Positions 7,907 through 15,413 of a DNA stretch of 39,766 bases are shown piece by piece. The notes beneath the pieces are model-generated. The model did no database searches. It was not told where the DNA came from and saw only the letters and a program-made list of their open reading frames with translations. This DNA comes from Prolixibacter denitrificans (GTDB lineage Bacteria > Bacteroidota > Bacteroidia > Bacteroidales > Prolixibacteraceae): assembly GCF_003014495.1 (NCBI RefSeq), contig NZ_PYGC01000017.1, forward strand, positions 1 through 39,766, in the 5' to 3' direction. The position numbers were made by a program, and so were the translations under genes. The first letter of the stretch is position 1; every line of letters begins with the position of its first letter.

Positions 7907-7934
7907 AATCGCGCATGAAAATTCATGCGCGATT
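7907..7934. repeat. Perfect 13-bp hairpin between the DUF5320 and Mrp genes
   Basis: AATCGCGCATGAA (7907-7919) and TTCATGCGCGATT (7922-7934) are exact reverse complements around AA. On the minus strand, the direction of the operon, no T-run follows. On the plus strand TTTT does follow. It could be an attenuating or RNA-stabilising hairpin, or a regulator site upstream of the Mrp gene. Confidence 0.7.
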
Positions 7935-7959
7935 TTGAGCGACAAACCACCATGAGACG

Positions 7960-8142
7960 TTAGCCGCGACCTCTTCTTCGGCGACCAGCACCCCGTCCGA
8001 GGCCTCTTCCCCAGCCGCCTCTTCCGAGTCCGCGACCAAACGGTGCCTCACTTACTTCATCTTTTCCGGGTTCGCATTTACCTATTGCTCTTCCGGTGCG
8101 GGGACCTTTTCCCAGCGGTCCGGTTCCATTTAATCCAGGCAT
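7960..8142 (-). CDS. DUF5320-family small Gly/Arg-rich protein
   Basis: The 60-residue protein opens with MPGLNGTGPLGKGPRTGR and a following IGKC, the signature of DUF5320 proteins. These accompany NifX-like, Mrp and DUF134 genes in many anaerobes; their function is unknown. The C-terminal half is almost only Gly and Arg (RGLGRG repeats). The single Cys23 and the glycine-rich body would suit a scaffold or metal-binding role, but that is speculation. It lies 3 bases after its paralogue and probably arose by tandem duplication. Confidence 0.8.
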   Translation of the reverse strand: MPGLNGTGPLGKGPRTGRAIGKCEPGKDEVSEAPFGRGLGRGGWGRGLGRGAGRRRRGRG

Positions 8143-8145
8143 TTT

Positions 8146-8343
8146 TCACCTCCCTATTTTTGGTATAAATCCACTTTTTAGTCTTTTACCGCGGCCTTCA
8201 CCACCACCGCTTTTCCAGCGTTTGCCAAGACCGGTACCGAGTTTGTTCTTACCGGTTAAATCTTCCGGTTCTTTGCAACGGCCCAATTTCCGTCCGGTCT
8301 TCGAGCCTTTCCCTTCCGGGCCTGTCCCGTTTAATCGTGGCAT
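8146..8343 (-). CDS. DUF5320-family small protein, paralogue
   Basis: This 65-residue protein begins MPRLNGTGPEGKGSKTGR followed by KLGRC, the same DUF5320 signature as its downstream neighbour. Its C-terminal half is lysine- and glycine-rich (LGTGLGKRWKSGGGEGRGKRLKSG) instead of arginine-rich. Divergence is concentrated in the second half while the N-terminus is conserved, suggesting the N-terminus is the functional contact. It lies 31 bases after the DUF89 gene and is surely in the same transcript. Confidence 0.8.
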   Translation of the reverse strand: MPRLNGTGPEGKGSKTGRKLGRCKEPEDLTGKNKLGTGLGKRWKSGGGEGRGKRLKSGFIPKIGR

Positions 8344-8374
8344 AACATCTTGATTTTTTCATTCACATCGCCCT

Positions 8375-9277
8375 CTATAATTCATGGCACAAGGTTTCGT
8401 AATACTCAGCTCCCACAATCTTCTGCTGATAACGCTTTCCATACATCACAACCGGGTCGTCAATATTCACTTTCAGCAGATTCGCTATCACCTGACATCT
8501 CGTTGAAAACAGGAAAAACGTCTCTTTTTCGGTTTCGTTGTGTAATTTCCAGAAGTTGGAAGGCCCCTTGGAAATAATCAAATCAGCCTCCCGATAAATC
8601 TTTCCGAATGTGCTATTGGTGGACAAATCGCTGAATGATGTAAGTTCTTGCGGAATGCCTTTTATCTCTGCCACACGCTCGATTCCTGCATGCCGGGCAT
8701 CATCAACCGTAGCTTCATCGAGAATCCCCTTTTCCCTGACCGCATAGTAAGCCTTCGAATGATGCAATTGCTCCAGCAGCAGTTTGTCGGTGACAATTTC
8801 CCCGGCTTTATCGCCTATGAACAACACCGTATTCGCTTTCCGAACCCGGTTAAACAACTTACCCGAATCATCGATAACCGGTCGTAAACGAGCAGCTGAT
8901 ACCAACGACAACTTCAGGCTATCCATCGCCCCCTGGTGATTCATGATATAATTACCGGCCAGCGTATACTGCAGTGCTCTTTGTAGCGGGTTAATCGATT
9001 TCGAAATATCATTCCGGATCGTTTCTTCCAGTAGGAGGAATTGCTCATTGCAGTGTATCCGCTCATCACTAATAGCCTGCTTTATCTGACATCGTCTTTC
9101 CAGCAGGTCATCCAGGAAGACCGGTAAAGCCGGCGCTGTTTTCATCTCACTTTCAGCGCTCGCCATAAACCGAATGGCATCCAGCGCGACTTCGTTGGCC
9201 CGCTTGTCGTCTGGGCAATGTCTCTGAATTAATTGCTCAGTCTGCTTTACGATACATGTGACGCATTCCGGAAACAT
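8375..9277 (-). CDS. DUF89/ARMT1-like metal-dependent phosphatase
   Basis: The 300-residue protein matches the prokaryotic DUF89 family. It opens MFPECVTCIVKQ with the paired Cys5 and Cys8, has the metal/phosphate segment GDKAGEIV (155-162, normally DNAGE), ISKGPSNFW, and ends with a VVMYGK segment. DUF89 proteins are metal-dependent phosphatases proposed to remove damaged or unwanted sugar and nucleotide phosphates. It is the first gene after the operator-bearing promoter at 9356-9390, so it would lead the long transcript that includes the DUF5320, Mrp and NifX-like genes. Confidence 0.85.
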   Translation of the reverse strand: MFPECVTCIVKQTEQLIQRHCPDDKRANEVALDAIRFMASAESEMKTAPALPVFLDDLLERRCQIKQAISDERIHCNEQFLLLEETIRNDISKSINPLQRALQYTLAGNYIMNHQGAMDSLKLSLVSAARLRPVIDDSGKLFNRVRKANTVLFIGDKAGEIVTDKLLLEQLHHSKAYYAVREKGILDEATVDDARHAGIERVAEIKGIPQELTSFSDLSTNSTFGKIYREADLIISKGPSNFWKLHNETEKETFFLFSTRCQVIANLLKVNIDDPVVMYGKRYQQKIVGAEYYETLCHEL

Positions 9278-9355
9278 AGTTGGTTCAATTTAGGAAGGAG
9301 CAACATCATTTCATCCAGGTTATAACGCCTGATTGCTAACCTTCTGTTCATGAAA

Positions 9356-9390
9356 CAAAGGTAGGAAACTAAATGAACATTTGTTCATTT
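9356..9390 (-). promoter_or_regulatory. Promoter and palindromic operator of the DUF89-Mrp operon
   Basis: On the minus strand TACCTTTG (plus strand CAAAGGTA, 9356-9363) is an exact -7 TAnnTTTG box. Seven bases upstream lies a palindrome, AAATGAACA-TT-TGTTCATTT (9371-9390), covering the -33 region, where no good TTTG is seen. This suggests a regulator that either activates or blocks the promoter. The core TGAACATTTGTTC recurs at 10218-10230 before the DUF134 gene, with the same spacing. Confidence 0.75.
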
Positions 9391-9575
9391 TAAGAGAAAA
9401 ATTCGAATGCAATATCTTTTTTGAAGACATATCGGAGTAAAAATAACTCAGGTATACTTCAATTGAATCTTTGAGAAAGAATGAAGATGGGTGTGTAATG
9501 AAGAAGGGAAGGCGAATGCAAACCGATAGCTTCCGGCTGGCAGTAGTGCTGTGAAAAAAGAGTCAGTTGTGACTG

Positions 9576-9776
9576 TTATGGTTGCTCGCCGTTGTCCTGG
9601 TTATCGATGAACTTTTGTTGGTAGAGTTGATGATGGTAGGAACCCTCTTTTAGCATGGTACGTCCACACTTCGGGCATTTCACTTCCCGGCAGGGAATTC
9701 CCTTTTTGTGTTCCAGACGTAGGTCACACTTCACGCAGATGCAGTATCCGTTATATTCTTCAGTTTGTTTGTCCAT
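9576..9776 (-). CDS. Small zinc-ribbon protein
   Basis: This 66-residue protein has CVKC (residues 14-17) and, after a basic linker, CREVKCPKCG, giving a likely four-cysteine zinc ribbon or rubredoxin-like site. The C-terminal 25 residues are polar. It lies 3 bases after the DUF134 gene and is probably its co-transcribed partner. Such small cysteine proteins often sit next to DUF134 genes in anaerobes. The exact function is unknown. Confidence 0.75.
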   Translation of the reverse strand: MDKQTEEYNGYCICVKCDLRLEHKKGIPCREVKCPKCGRTMLKEGSYHHQLYQQKFIDNQDNGEQP

Positions 9777-9779
9777 CGG

Positions 9780-10181
9780 TTACTCGGGATTTAATGATAT
9801 GATGTTATCTGAATGACATTTACGACAACTTCCAATGGGTTTGAGCGTAATCATCACCTCTTTGCAATCGTTACACCGAAACCAGTAATCATCGGTAGCG
9901 TAATTCCCGCCCTGAATCAGGATCGCTTTTCCCTCCACGAAGGCAGCGGCAATGGTTTTTCGTGCCCTGTCGTATATACGGGTAAAGGTCGGGCGGGAAA
10001 CCCCCATTCGCTCAGCCGCCTCTTCCTGTATCAGATTTTCATAATCGACAAGCCGGATAGCCTCATATTCTTCTACCAGCAAAACAGTTGGCTCCAGATT
10101 CTTCATCGGCACACCAAAGGGCCTGAAACCTTCCATTACCGGCGGCATGGTTACTCGTCGACTTCTTTTTCTGTTCGGCAT
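9780..10181 (-). CDS. DUF134/UPF0251-family DNA-binding protein
   Basis: The 133-residue protein starts with the family block RRVTMPPVMEGFRPFG. A sigma-70 region 4-like helix-turn-helix follows (LIQEEAAERMGVSRPTFTRIYDRARKTIAAAFVEGKAI). It ends in a zinc-binding tail with CNDC and CRKC pairs. DUF134 proteins are presumed transcription regulators of neighbouring NifX/Mrp-type genes. A palindromic operator lies just upstream of this gene and an identical core lies before the DUF89 gene, so this protein is the natural candidate to bind both. Confidence 0.88.
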   Translation of the reverse strand: MPNRKRSRRVTMPPVMEGFRPFGVPMKNLEPTVLLVEEYEAIRLVDYENLIQEEAAERMGVSRPTFTRIYDRARKTIAAAFVEGKAILIQGGNYATDDYWFRCNDCKEVMITLKPIGSCRKCHSDNIISLNPE

Positions 10182-10199
10182 AAAATTGGATTTTCATTA

Positions 10200-10234
10200 C
10201 AATAATACGAAATTTGATGAACATTTGTTCCTTT
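10200..10234 (-). promoter_or_regulatory. Promoter and operator of the DUF134 gene
   Basis: The core TGAACATTTGTTC (10218-10230) is identical to the operator at 9374-9386. A near-consensus -7 box, TATTATTG on the minus strand (10200-10207), is placed at exactly the same distance as TACCTTTG in the other promoter. Flanking bases of the palindrome are less symmetric here. The start codon at 10181 is only about 12-19 bases beyond the -7 box, so the leader is very short. Confidence 0.7.
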
Positions 10235-10310
10235 TATACTTCATAAAAACCTTCAATGTACGGCACTGCAGACATACCAAAGTCTTCTATGCTCTTCTTT
10301 ACACGAACGC

Positions 10311-10342
10311 AAAAAATAGCAGGTCGTTTCCAACCTGCTATT
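10311..10342 (-). terminator. Rho-independent terminator of the jelly-roll gene pair
   Basis: On the minus strand AATAGCAGGT pairs perfectly with ACCTGCTATT (10 bp) around an 8-base loop and is followed by six T. It lies about 40 bases past the stop codon of the 10382-11371 gene and insulates it from the DUF134 promoter. Confidence 0.85.
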
Positions 10343-10381
10343 CGAACCATGATAATCTAATCCTCGCTCTATTCGCAAAAA

Positions 10382-11371
10382 CTAGTTTCTTCGCTTTGCT
10401 TTCCAGTATTCTCTGAATTTCTTCTGGGTCATAATTCCGATGGGGCCTTCGTAAATTCCTCCGTCCCCACCCGAGTCATATACTTTTATTTCAATCCTAT
10501 TTTCTCCCGGTTTCAACGTGTTGGGAGGGAGAAAATAATTCCGGAACTCGCGGTATATGTTACCATTGTTTTCACCGAATTGCCCGGTTTGTCCAATGTA
10601 TTTTCCGTTGATGAATAGCATGTCGGCATCGTCGATGCGGCCGGCCAGCATGACCAAACGTTGTGAGGCCAGATCAGCACTCACGTTAATTTTCTTTGTA
10701 TATACGGCGTACCCGTCATAACCGAAGTATCCCTGGTTCTCCCATGCGCCCGGCACATGAATCGGCCTCGCGCGGCTCTCATTGTAATCCCTTCCTTTGT
10801 TGAACTGCCATTCTCCGGCCAGGTTAATATCGAATTGCGGCAAAAATCCGGCAGAGTAAATTTTCAAATCACCGGCGATGATTCCTCCGTCCAGCTGAGC
10901 ATCGTACACCCGAACAGCAATCACATTCTTTCCGTCATAGTTTATCAGGTTGTTAGGAACCTGGTATTTGCGTAGCGCCTTGTAAGCAGTCGAGAAATGT
11001 GGCGGGAACGAACCTGTTTTGCCAATTAGCGTGCCGTTGAAATACACTTCATCAGCATCATCGATGTACCCCATCTCCAGAATCACCGATTGATTCTTCA
11101 TGGAAGCGGGTATGAAAGGTGAGAGTCGGTACCAGGCGTAGCCATCATACCCATTATAACCTTGATTCTCCCACCGGTCTGGCACCTTAATCAAATTCCA
11201 TCCGGAATCATCGTAATTCGGCGATGCCCACTCCATGTTGTCCCCAATCCGGAATTTCCACATTCCGTTCAGGCTTTGCTCCATGGGTTCACCAAATGCC
11301 GCGGCAGACACCTTTAAGCTTCCAACCAGTACCAAAAGCACTATCCATTGTATGGTGATAATTTTTTTCAT
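10382..11371 (-). CDS. Exported protein with two beta-galactosidase-type jelly-roll domains
   Basis: The 329-residue protein has a signal peptide (MKKIITIQWIVLLVLVGSLKVSA). Two repeats of a sugar-binding jelly-roll domain follow, of the kind seen at the N-terminus of GH2 enzymes. Each repeat has a WxF.IGDN start, a WENQGY.GYDGYAWY-like core, an IDDADE.(Y/F)(F/I)NG..IG.TG motif, and an AVRVYD...DGGI end. No catalytic domain is present, so it is probably a carbohydrate-binding or cell-surface protein. The C-terminus is basic. Its start lies 1 base after the stop codon of the neighbouring paralogue, so the two are co-transcribed. The ATG at 11371 is chosen because the signal peptide begins there. 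Confidence 0.8.
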   Translation of the reverse strand: MKKIITIQWIVLLVLVGSLKVSAAAFGEPMEQSLNGMWKFRIGDNMEWASPNYDDSGWNLIKVPDRWENQGYNGYDGYAWYRLSPFIPASMKNQSVILEMGYIDDADEVYFNGTLIGKTGSFPPHFSTAYKALRKYQVPNNLINYDGKNVIAVRVYDAQLDGGIIAGDLKIYSAGFLPQFDINLAGEWQFNKGRDYNESRARPIHVPGAWENQGYFGYDGYAVYTKKINVSADLASQRLVMLAGRIDDADMLFINGKYIGQTGQFGENNGNIYREFRNYFLPPNTLKPGENRIEIKVYDSGGDGGIYEGPIGIMTQKKFREYWKAKRRN

Positions 11372-11372
11372 G

Positions 11373-12443
11373 TTAATCGAACAAATGGAGTAGGTTGCGT
11401 ATAATTGAATGCCAACTGTCATCATCATCGTTGTTATTCCGCTGCAGATTTTCTTTCAGGGCTTTCACTTCACCTTCTGTCGTAATTCCCACCGGACCTT
11501 CGTAAATTCCGCCATTCAAGCCAATATCCTTCACCTCAACGGAAATCAGGTTCTTATTTCGTAATAAATCCGACGGTATTTTGTAGATGCGATACAACTG
11601 CCATGCCCGGTCCTGACGAAATCGGGAATAGCCTGGCAAATCCTCAACCTCTCCTATTTTTTCTCCATTCAAATATACCTTGTCAAAATCGTCGATCTTA
11701 CCCAGCACGAGATAGAGTTCCCGTCCTTTTAAAGATTCGGGTAGTGAGAAACGCTTATGATACCAGGCTATTCCGTCAAAATCGCCATATCCCTGGTTAT
11801 CCCATTTCATCGGGACATATATATCAGCCCAGTTACTGTCGTCTGTCGCCGGACTATTCATGTTGCCAAAATTGTCGATACTGAATTTCCAGGTTCCGCT
11901 TAAATCCAATGTCATCATCGCCTGATCGCGATCGTAATACAAGCCCAAACGGTTGGCTCTGAGGATTCCCCCATCACCTCCTTCATCGAATACTCGCACC
12001 GCAATCACATTGTTCTCTCTCTTCAGCAGCGAAACCGGTACAACGTATTGCCTTTCTACATTATAAGCTGTTCGGAAATTCGGAGGAAATTTACCAGTCT
12101 GTCCTATCTTTTTTCCGTTAATAAATACCTCGTCTACGTCATCAATGTAGCCCAGGAAGAGCATCAGATAACCTGAGGCCGGCAAGCTCTGGATGTTGAA
12201 ATTTTTACGGTACCAGCCATATCCGTTATACCCTTCGTAGTAATTTTCCCATGCACGTGGAGCATAAATCTTATCCCAATCATGCACATCGGCCGAAGGA
12301 GTTGCCCAAACCGGATTATCGCCCACAGTGAACAACCAATTGCCCCGCAAATCAGCCAGCGACCTCCAATCAGACGCGTCAGCCTTGAAGACTCCCGCCA
12401 CTGCAAAAATGAATAGATAGACAATTATGAATTTACGAGTCAT
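11373..12443 (-). CDS. Exported protein with two beta-galactosidase-type jelly-roll domains, paralogue
   Basis: The 356-residue protein has a signal peptide (residues 1-23, ending FKADA). Two jelly-roll repeats like those of the next gene follow, at about 25-180 and 185-335. Key segments are WENYYEGYNGYGWYR, IDDVDEVFINGKKIGQTG and RVFDEGGDGGI in repeat 1, and WDNQGYGDFDGIAWYHKRF and IDDFDKVYLNGEKIG in repeat 2. The acidic tail NNNDDDDSW lies at the C-terminus. As in its partner there is no hydrolase domain. The two proteins may form a pair of surface lectins or a complex. Confidence 0.8.
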   Translation of the reverse strand: MTRKFIIVYLFIFAVAGVFKADASDWRSLADLRGNWLFTVGDNPVWATPSADVHDWDKIYAPRAWENYYEGYNGYGWYRKNFNIQSLPASGYLMLFLGYIDDVDEVFINGKKIGQTGKFPPNFRTAYNVERQYVVPVSLLKRENNVIAVRVFDEGGDGGILRANRLGLYYDRDQAMMTLDLSGTWKFSIDNFGNMNSPATDDSNWADIYVPMKWDNQGYGDFDGIAWYHKRFSLPESLKGRELYLVLGKIDDFDKVYLNGEKIGEVEDLPGYSRFRQDRAWQLYRIYKIPSDLLRNKNLISVEVKDIGLNGGIYEGPVGITTEGEVKALKENLQRNNNDDDDSWHSIIRNLLHLFD

Positions 12444-12512
12444 GATGGTTATGATTTGCGTTACAAGATATTTAAAAACTCCTTTCGTCCGAATCTCTGG
12501 TTAGCCGTTCGA

Positions 12513-12887
12513 TCACGGCGTAGTGTAGCGAAGATACAGATTGAATGTATATGCCTCGCCTGCCAATGCCCTGTCGGCTTTCACTTCCTGTTTGCTAAAC
12601 ATATATTTAACAAAGTCTTTGGCTTCCTTGTTATCGGTAATTACCTGCAGAAGTCTCAGCGTCCGGTCACTATTCACATAAAAGCTAATGGTTACATTCT
12701 CTTTCAGCGAATTGATATTGTGCTCGTAGAAATAGTTTTGCAACTGACCGATTTCCTGCCGGAAGTTTTTCTGGATGTCACTGGTCAGATTTTTTTCGGC
12801 CATATTCAATCCCGTCTCCCCGGCGAAAGTAAGGCCCGTCATCATTAATACTGCGACGATTGCTAAAATTGCTCTTTTTGTTTTCAT
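12513..12887 (-). CDS. Small exported protein, TonB C-terminal-like
   Basis: The 124-residue protein has a signal peptide (MKTKRAILAIVAVLMMTGLTFAG). Its second half, ISFYVNSDRTLRLLQVITDNKEAKDFVKYMF...YTFNLYLRY, resembles a lone TonB C-terminal domain. There is no transmembrane anchor or proline-rich linker, so it is not a working TonB. Many Bacteroidota encode such short periplasmic domains of unknown role. It lies between the jelly-roll pair and the two-component genes on the same strand. A weak promoter match, TTACTTTG on the minus strand (12922-12929), lies upstream. Confidence 0.6.
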   Translation of the reverse strand: MKTKRAILAIVAVLMMTGLTFAGETGLNMAEKNLTSDIQKNFRQEIGQLQNYFYEHNINSLKENVTISFYVNSDRTLRLLQVITDNKEAKDFVKYMFSKQEVKADRALAGEAYTFNLYLRYTTP

Positions 12888-13095
12888 CGATTAAGGCTTT
12901 TGTTTTCATGATTAACTATCACAAAGTAAAAGCCCCGATGTAACCCCGCTGTCAAACGCGAGTCATAAGATGCCACAAGTTGTCACAGAAATGTCACGGG
13001 AAGAAAAGAAGACACATAAAACGCTATAGACAAATGACATACACAGATAAGAAAATATTTCAATTTTCTGAAAAAAACTACCGATTTTGTCTGGA

Positions 13096-13776
13096 TTAAA
13101 GCACCAGCTTGTAGCCGATACCATGAACTGTCACGATGTGCTGGCTATCTTCCGTATCAATTTTATTCCGTAACCGGACAATGAAATTATCGACGGTACG
13201 GGCGGTTGGTTGGTAATCCATGCCCCAAACCTGGTCGAGAATATCGTCCCGCGAAACAATCCGGCCAGCATGCCGGTAGAGATAATGCAATATTTCAAAC
13301 TCCTTGTACGACATTTTCACGGGTTCGTCATTATGCAACGCTTCAAAATCGTCAAATGAAACCTGGAGTTGGCCGATGGTCACCCTTTGCGGCGAATCAT
13401 CCTGTTTAACGTTTGCCGTCCGGCGAAGAATAACTTTGATACGGGCCAGAAGCTCCCGCAAACTGAAGGGTTTGGTGACATAATCGTCTGCTCCCAGCTC
13501 CAGACCGAGCACTTTATCCAGCTCTTCGCCGCGAGCCGTTAACAAGATGATGGGTGTATCGTTGTCTTCTGCCCGGGTTTTCTTACACACATCAAATCCT
13601 GACATCCCAGGAAGCATCACGTCCAGCAAAACCAAATCGTACGAACCGGATTGCAGCTTTTTGAAGCCGTCATCGCCCCGGTTGGCTGTGTCCACTTCGT
13701 AACCTTCAAACTCCAGGTTATCGCGCAAGCCAATCAGCATGGCTTCTTCATCCTCAACGATTAAGATTCTAGGCAT
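13096..13776 (-). CDS. OmpR/PhoB-family response regulator
   Basis: The 226-residue protein has a receiver domain with the acidic pocket Glu8-Asp9, phospho-acceptor Asp52 in LVLLDVMLPG, Thr80 and Lys102. The winged-helix trans_reg_C domain (about 130-226) contains SYKEFEILHYLYRHAGRIVSRDDILDQVWG and RTVDNFIVRLRNKI. It overlaps the end of the adjacent histidine kinase gene by 8 bases, so the two form one system. The signal and targets are unknown. The exported genes just downstream are candidate targets by position only. Confidence 0.95.
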   Translation of the reverse strand: MPRILIVEDEEAMLIGLRDNLEFEGYEVDTANRGDDGFKKLQSGSYDLVLLDVMLPGMSGFDVCKKTRAEDNDTPIILLTARGEELDKVLGLELGADDYVTKPFSLRELLARIKVILRRTANVKQDDSPQRVTIGQLQVSFDDFEALHNDEPVKMSYKEFEILHYLYRHAGRIVSRDDILDQVWGMDYQPTARTVDNFIVRLRNKIDTEDSQHIVTVHGIGYKLVL

Positions 13777-15313
13777 GGTTCTGTTTTTTTACCGGAAATT
13801 TTAAAATGAATGTACTTCCCTCGCCCAGCTTACTTCGCAGCGCTACGCTGCCGCCGTGTGTCTTCATCATTCGTTTCACCAGGTTCAGTCCTAATCCCGA
13901 ACCTTTGGCTTTGTGGGCTAAATCGCCTTCAGTTACCCGGAAAAACTGTTCGAAGACATGCTTCTGATTTTTGGAGGAAATGCCGATACCATTATCTTCC
14001 ACTTCGACCCAGACGTGTTTGGCTTTCTTCACCAGGCGAATGTCAATTTTCTTATCTTTTTCAGCGCTATATTTGATGGCGTTGTCCACCAGATTCACCA
14101 ACATCGTTTTCACTACATCACTATCGGCATATACCAGGGCTTGATCAACTTGCGACGAAAAACGGCAATCGACCTGCGAAGCCTCCAGGTGTGACTTCAT
14201 TGAGACCATGATTTCGGGAACCAATTCCCCCAGGTCGACCATCGAGAACTGGTATTTCAACCGGTTTTTCTCCAGTCGTGAGAAGTTGAGAATCCGGTTG
14301 ACGATATCCGTTAACCGGCCACTTTCCTGGTGAATGGTATGCAGGTATTCTTCCTGTTTCGCTTCGGTCTTCACCCGCTTCAACAGTAAGGTTTCAGCAT
14401 ACATGCTAATTAGTGCGAGTGGCGTTCGTATTTCGTGTGATACATTGGAAACGAATTCTGATTTCAGCTCGGCCAATTTCATCTCTTTGCGGATGTTCCA
14501 GATGACAAAATAGAGTCCCAGCAGCACTACAATCGTTAGGCCAATCAACATGTAATTGTCCCGTTGTGTACGTTCGGACGCCAATTCTTCGAGTGTTTTG
14601 GCCTTTAACCGGATTCCCAGTTGATAGCTAGGAAAGTACCACATAGCTGCTTTCTCAATTTTTCCGGCCAATTCATCATTCGCTTCAGTACTGTAAACCA
14701 CGCTACCGGATGTAGAATCGGAAACACTGATGAAGAAAAGGTCCTGCGCTATCTGTTGTATCTGCGGACTCATGGTCTGCAAGACAAATGTCCGTGGGTT
14801 GATCACCAATTGACAGGCATGCTCTCCTTCGCGATTCTTTTGCAGAAAATAAAGCATCAGTGTACTGTCAGTCATCATCTTCGAGTCAACACGCTGATAA
14901 TTCGACTTCAGATAGTCCTGTAGTTTTTCAATTTCTGCCGGGGCCGGCCATTCGTCAATACGGATAGCCTTACCACTATTGAAATACTCCGCCTCAACCT
15001 GGTGCGATGCTAAATCCAAAAAACGAATAGCTAAAACGGAACGGTTGTTTTGGAAAAGATTGTCTACCAATCCTTTCTCCACATCTCCGCCAGGTGCCAC
15101 GGGTTGGTCGAGACTTTGACGCCACTGATTAACAACATTTTCAGAATACTGGTTAACCGAATAGAGAATGGATTCCAACTGCGTACTAAATACGCGCTGA
15201 ACCATCTTTTCATTTTTAGTCAGGGTTGAGAACTCCCGCACCAAATAGAAGCTCAAAGGTAAAGCAACTATCACTAATAAAACCAGGCTTATTTTGGCTA
15301 CAGTTCGGATCAT
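13769..15313 (-). CDS. Membrane sensor histidine kinase
   Basis: The 514-residue protein has a first transmembrane helix at about 5-24, a periplasmic sensor of about 225 residues, and a second helix at about 254-273. A HisKA domain follows with phospho-acceptor His293 in FVSNVSHEIRTPLA, then an HATPase_c domain with the N-box LVDNAIKYS, G1 VEDNGIGIS and G2 KGSGLGLNLVKRM. There is no HAMP domain. The periplasmic part is not a recognised sensor fold. It is transcribed before, and overlaps, the response-regulator gene. Confidence 0.93.
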   Translation of the reverse strand: MIRTVAKISLVLLVIVALPLSFYLVREFSTLTKNEKMVQRVFSTQLESILYSVNQYSENVVNQWRQSLDQPVAPGGDVEKGLVDNLFQNNRSVLAIRFLDLASHQVEAEYFNSGKAIRIDEWPAPAEIEKLQDYLKSNYQRVDSKMMTDSTLMLYFLQKNREGEHACQLVINPRTFVLQTMSPQIQQIAQDLFFISVSDSTSGSVVYSTEANDELAGKIEKAAMWYFPSYQLGIRLKAKTLEELASERTQRDNYMLIGLTIVVLLGLYFVIWNIRKEMKLAELKSEFVSNVSHEIRTPLALISMYAETLLLKRVKTEAKQEEYLHTIHQESGRLTDIVNRILNFSRLEKNRLKYQFSMVDLGELVPEIMVSMKSHLEASQVDCRFSSQVDQALVYADSDVVKTMLVNLVDNAIKYSAEKDKKIDIRLVKKAKHVWVEVEDNGIGISSKNQKHVFEQFFRVTEGDLAHKAKGSGLGLNLVKRMMKTHGGSVALRSKLGEGSTFILKFPVKKQNHA

Positions 15314-15413
15314 CAGCTTGTTTACATTCTTCAGAAAACCTGATAAAGGTATGAAATCAACCCGAATTTTAGAGGAATTCGATCAATTCTACGCCATACG
15401 ATCTATCTGCAAA

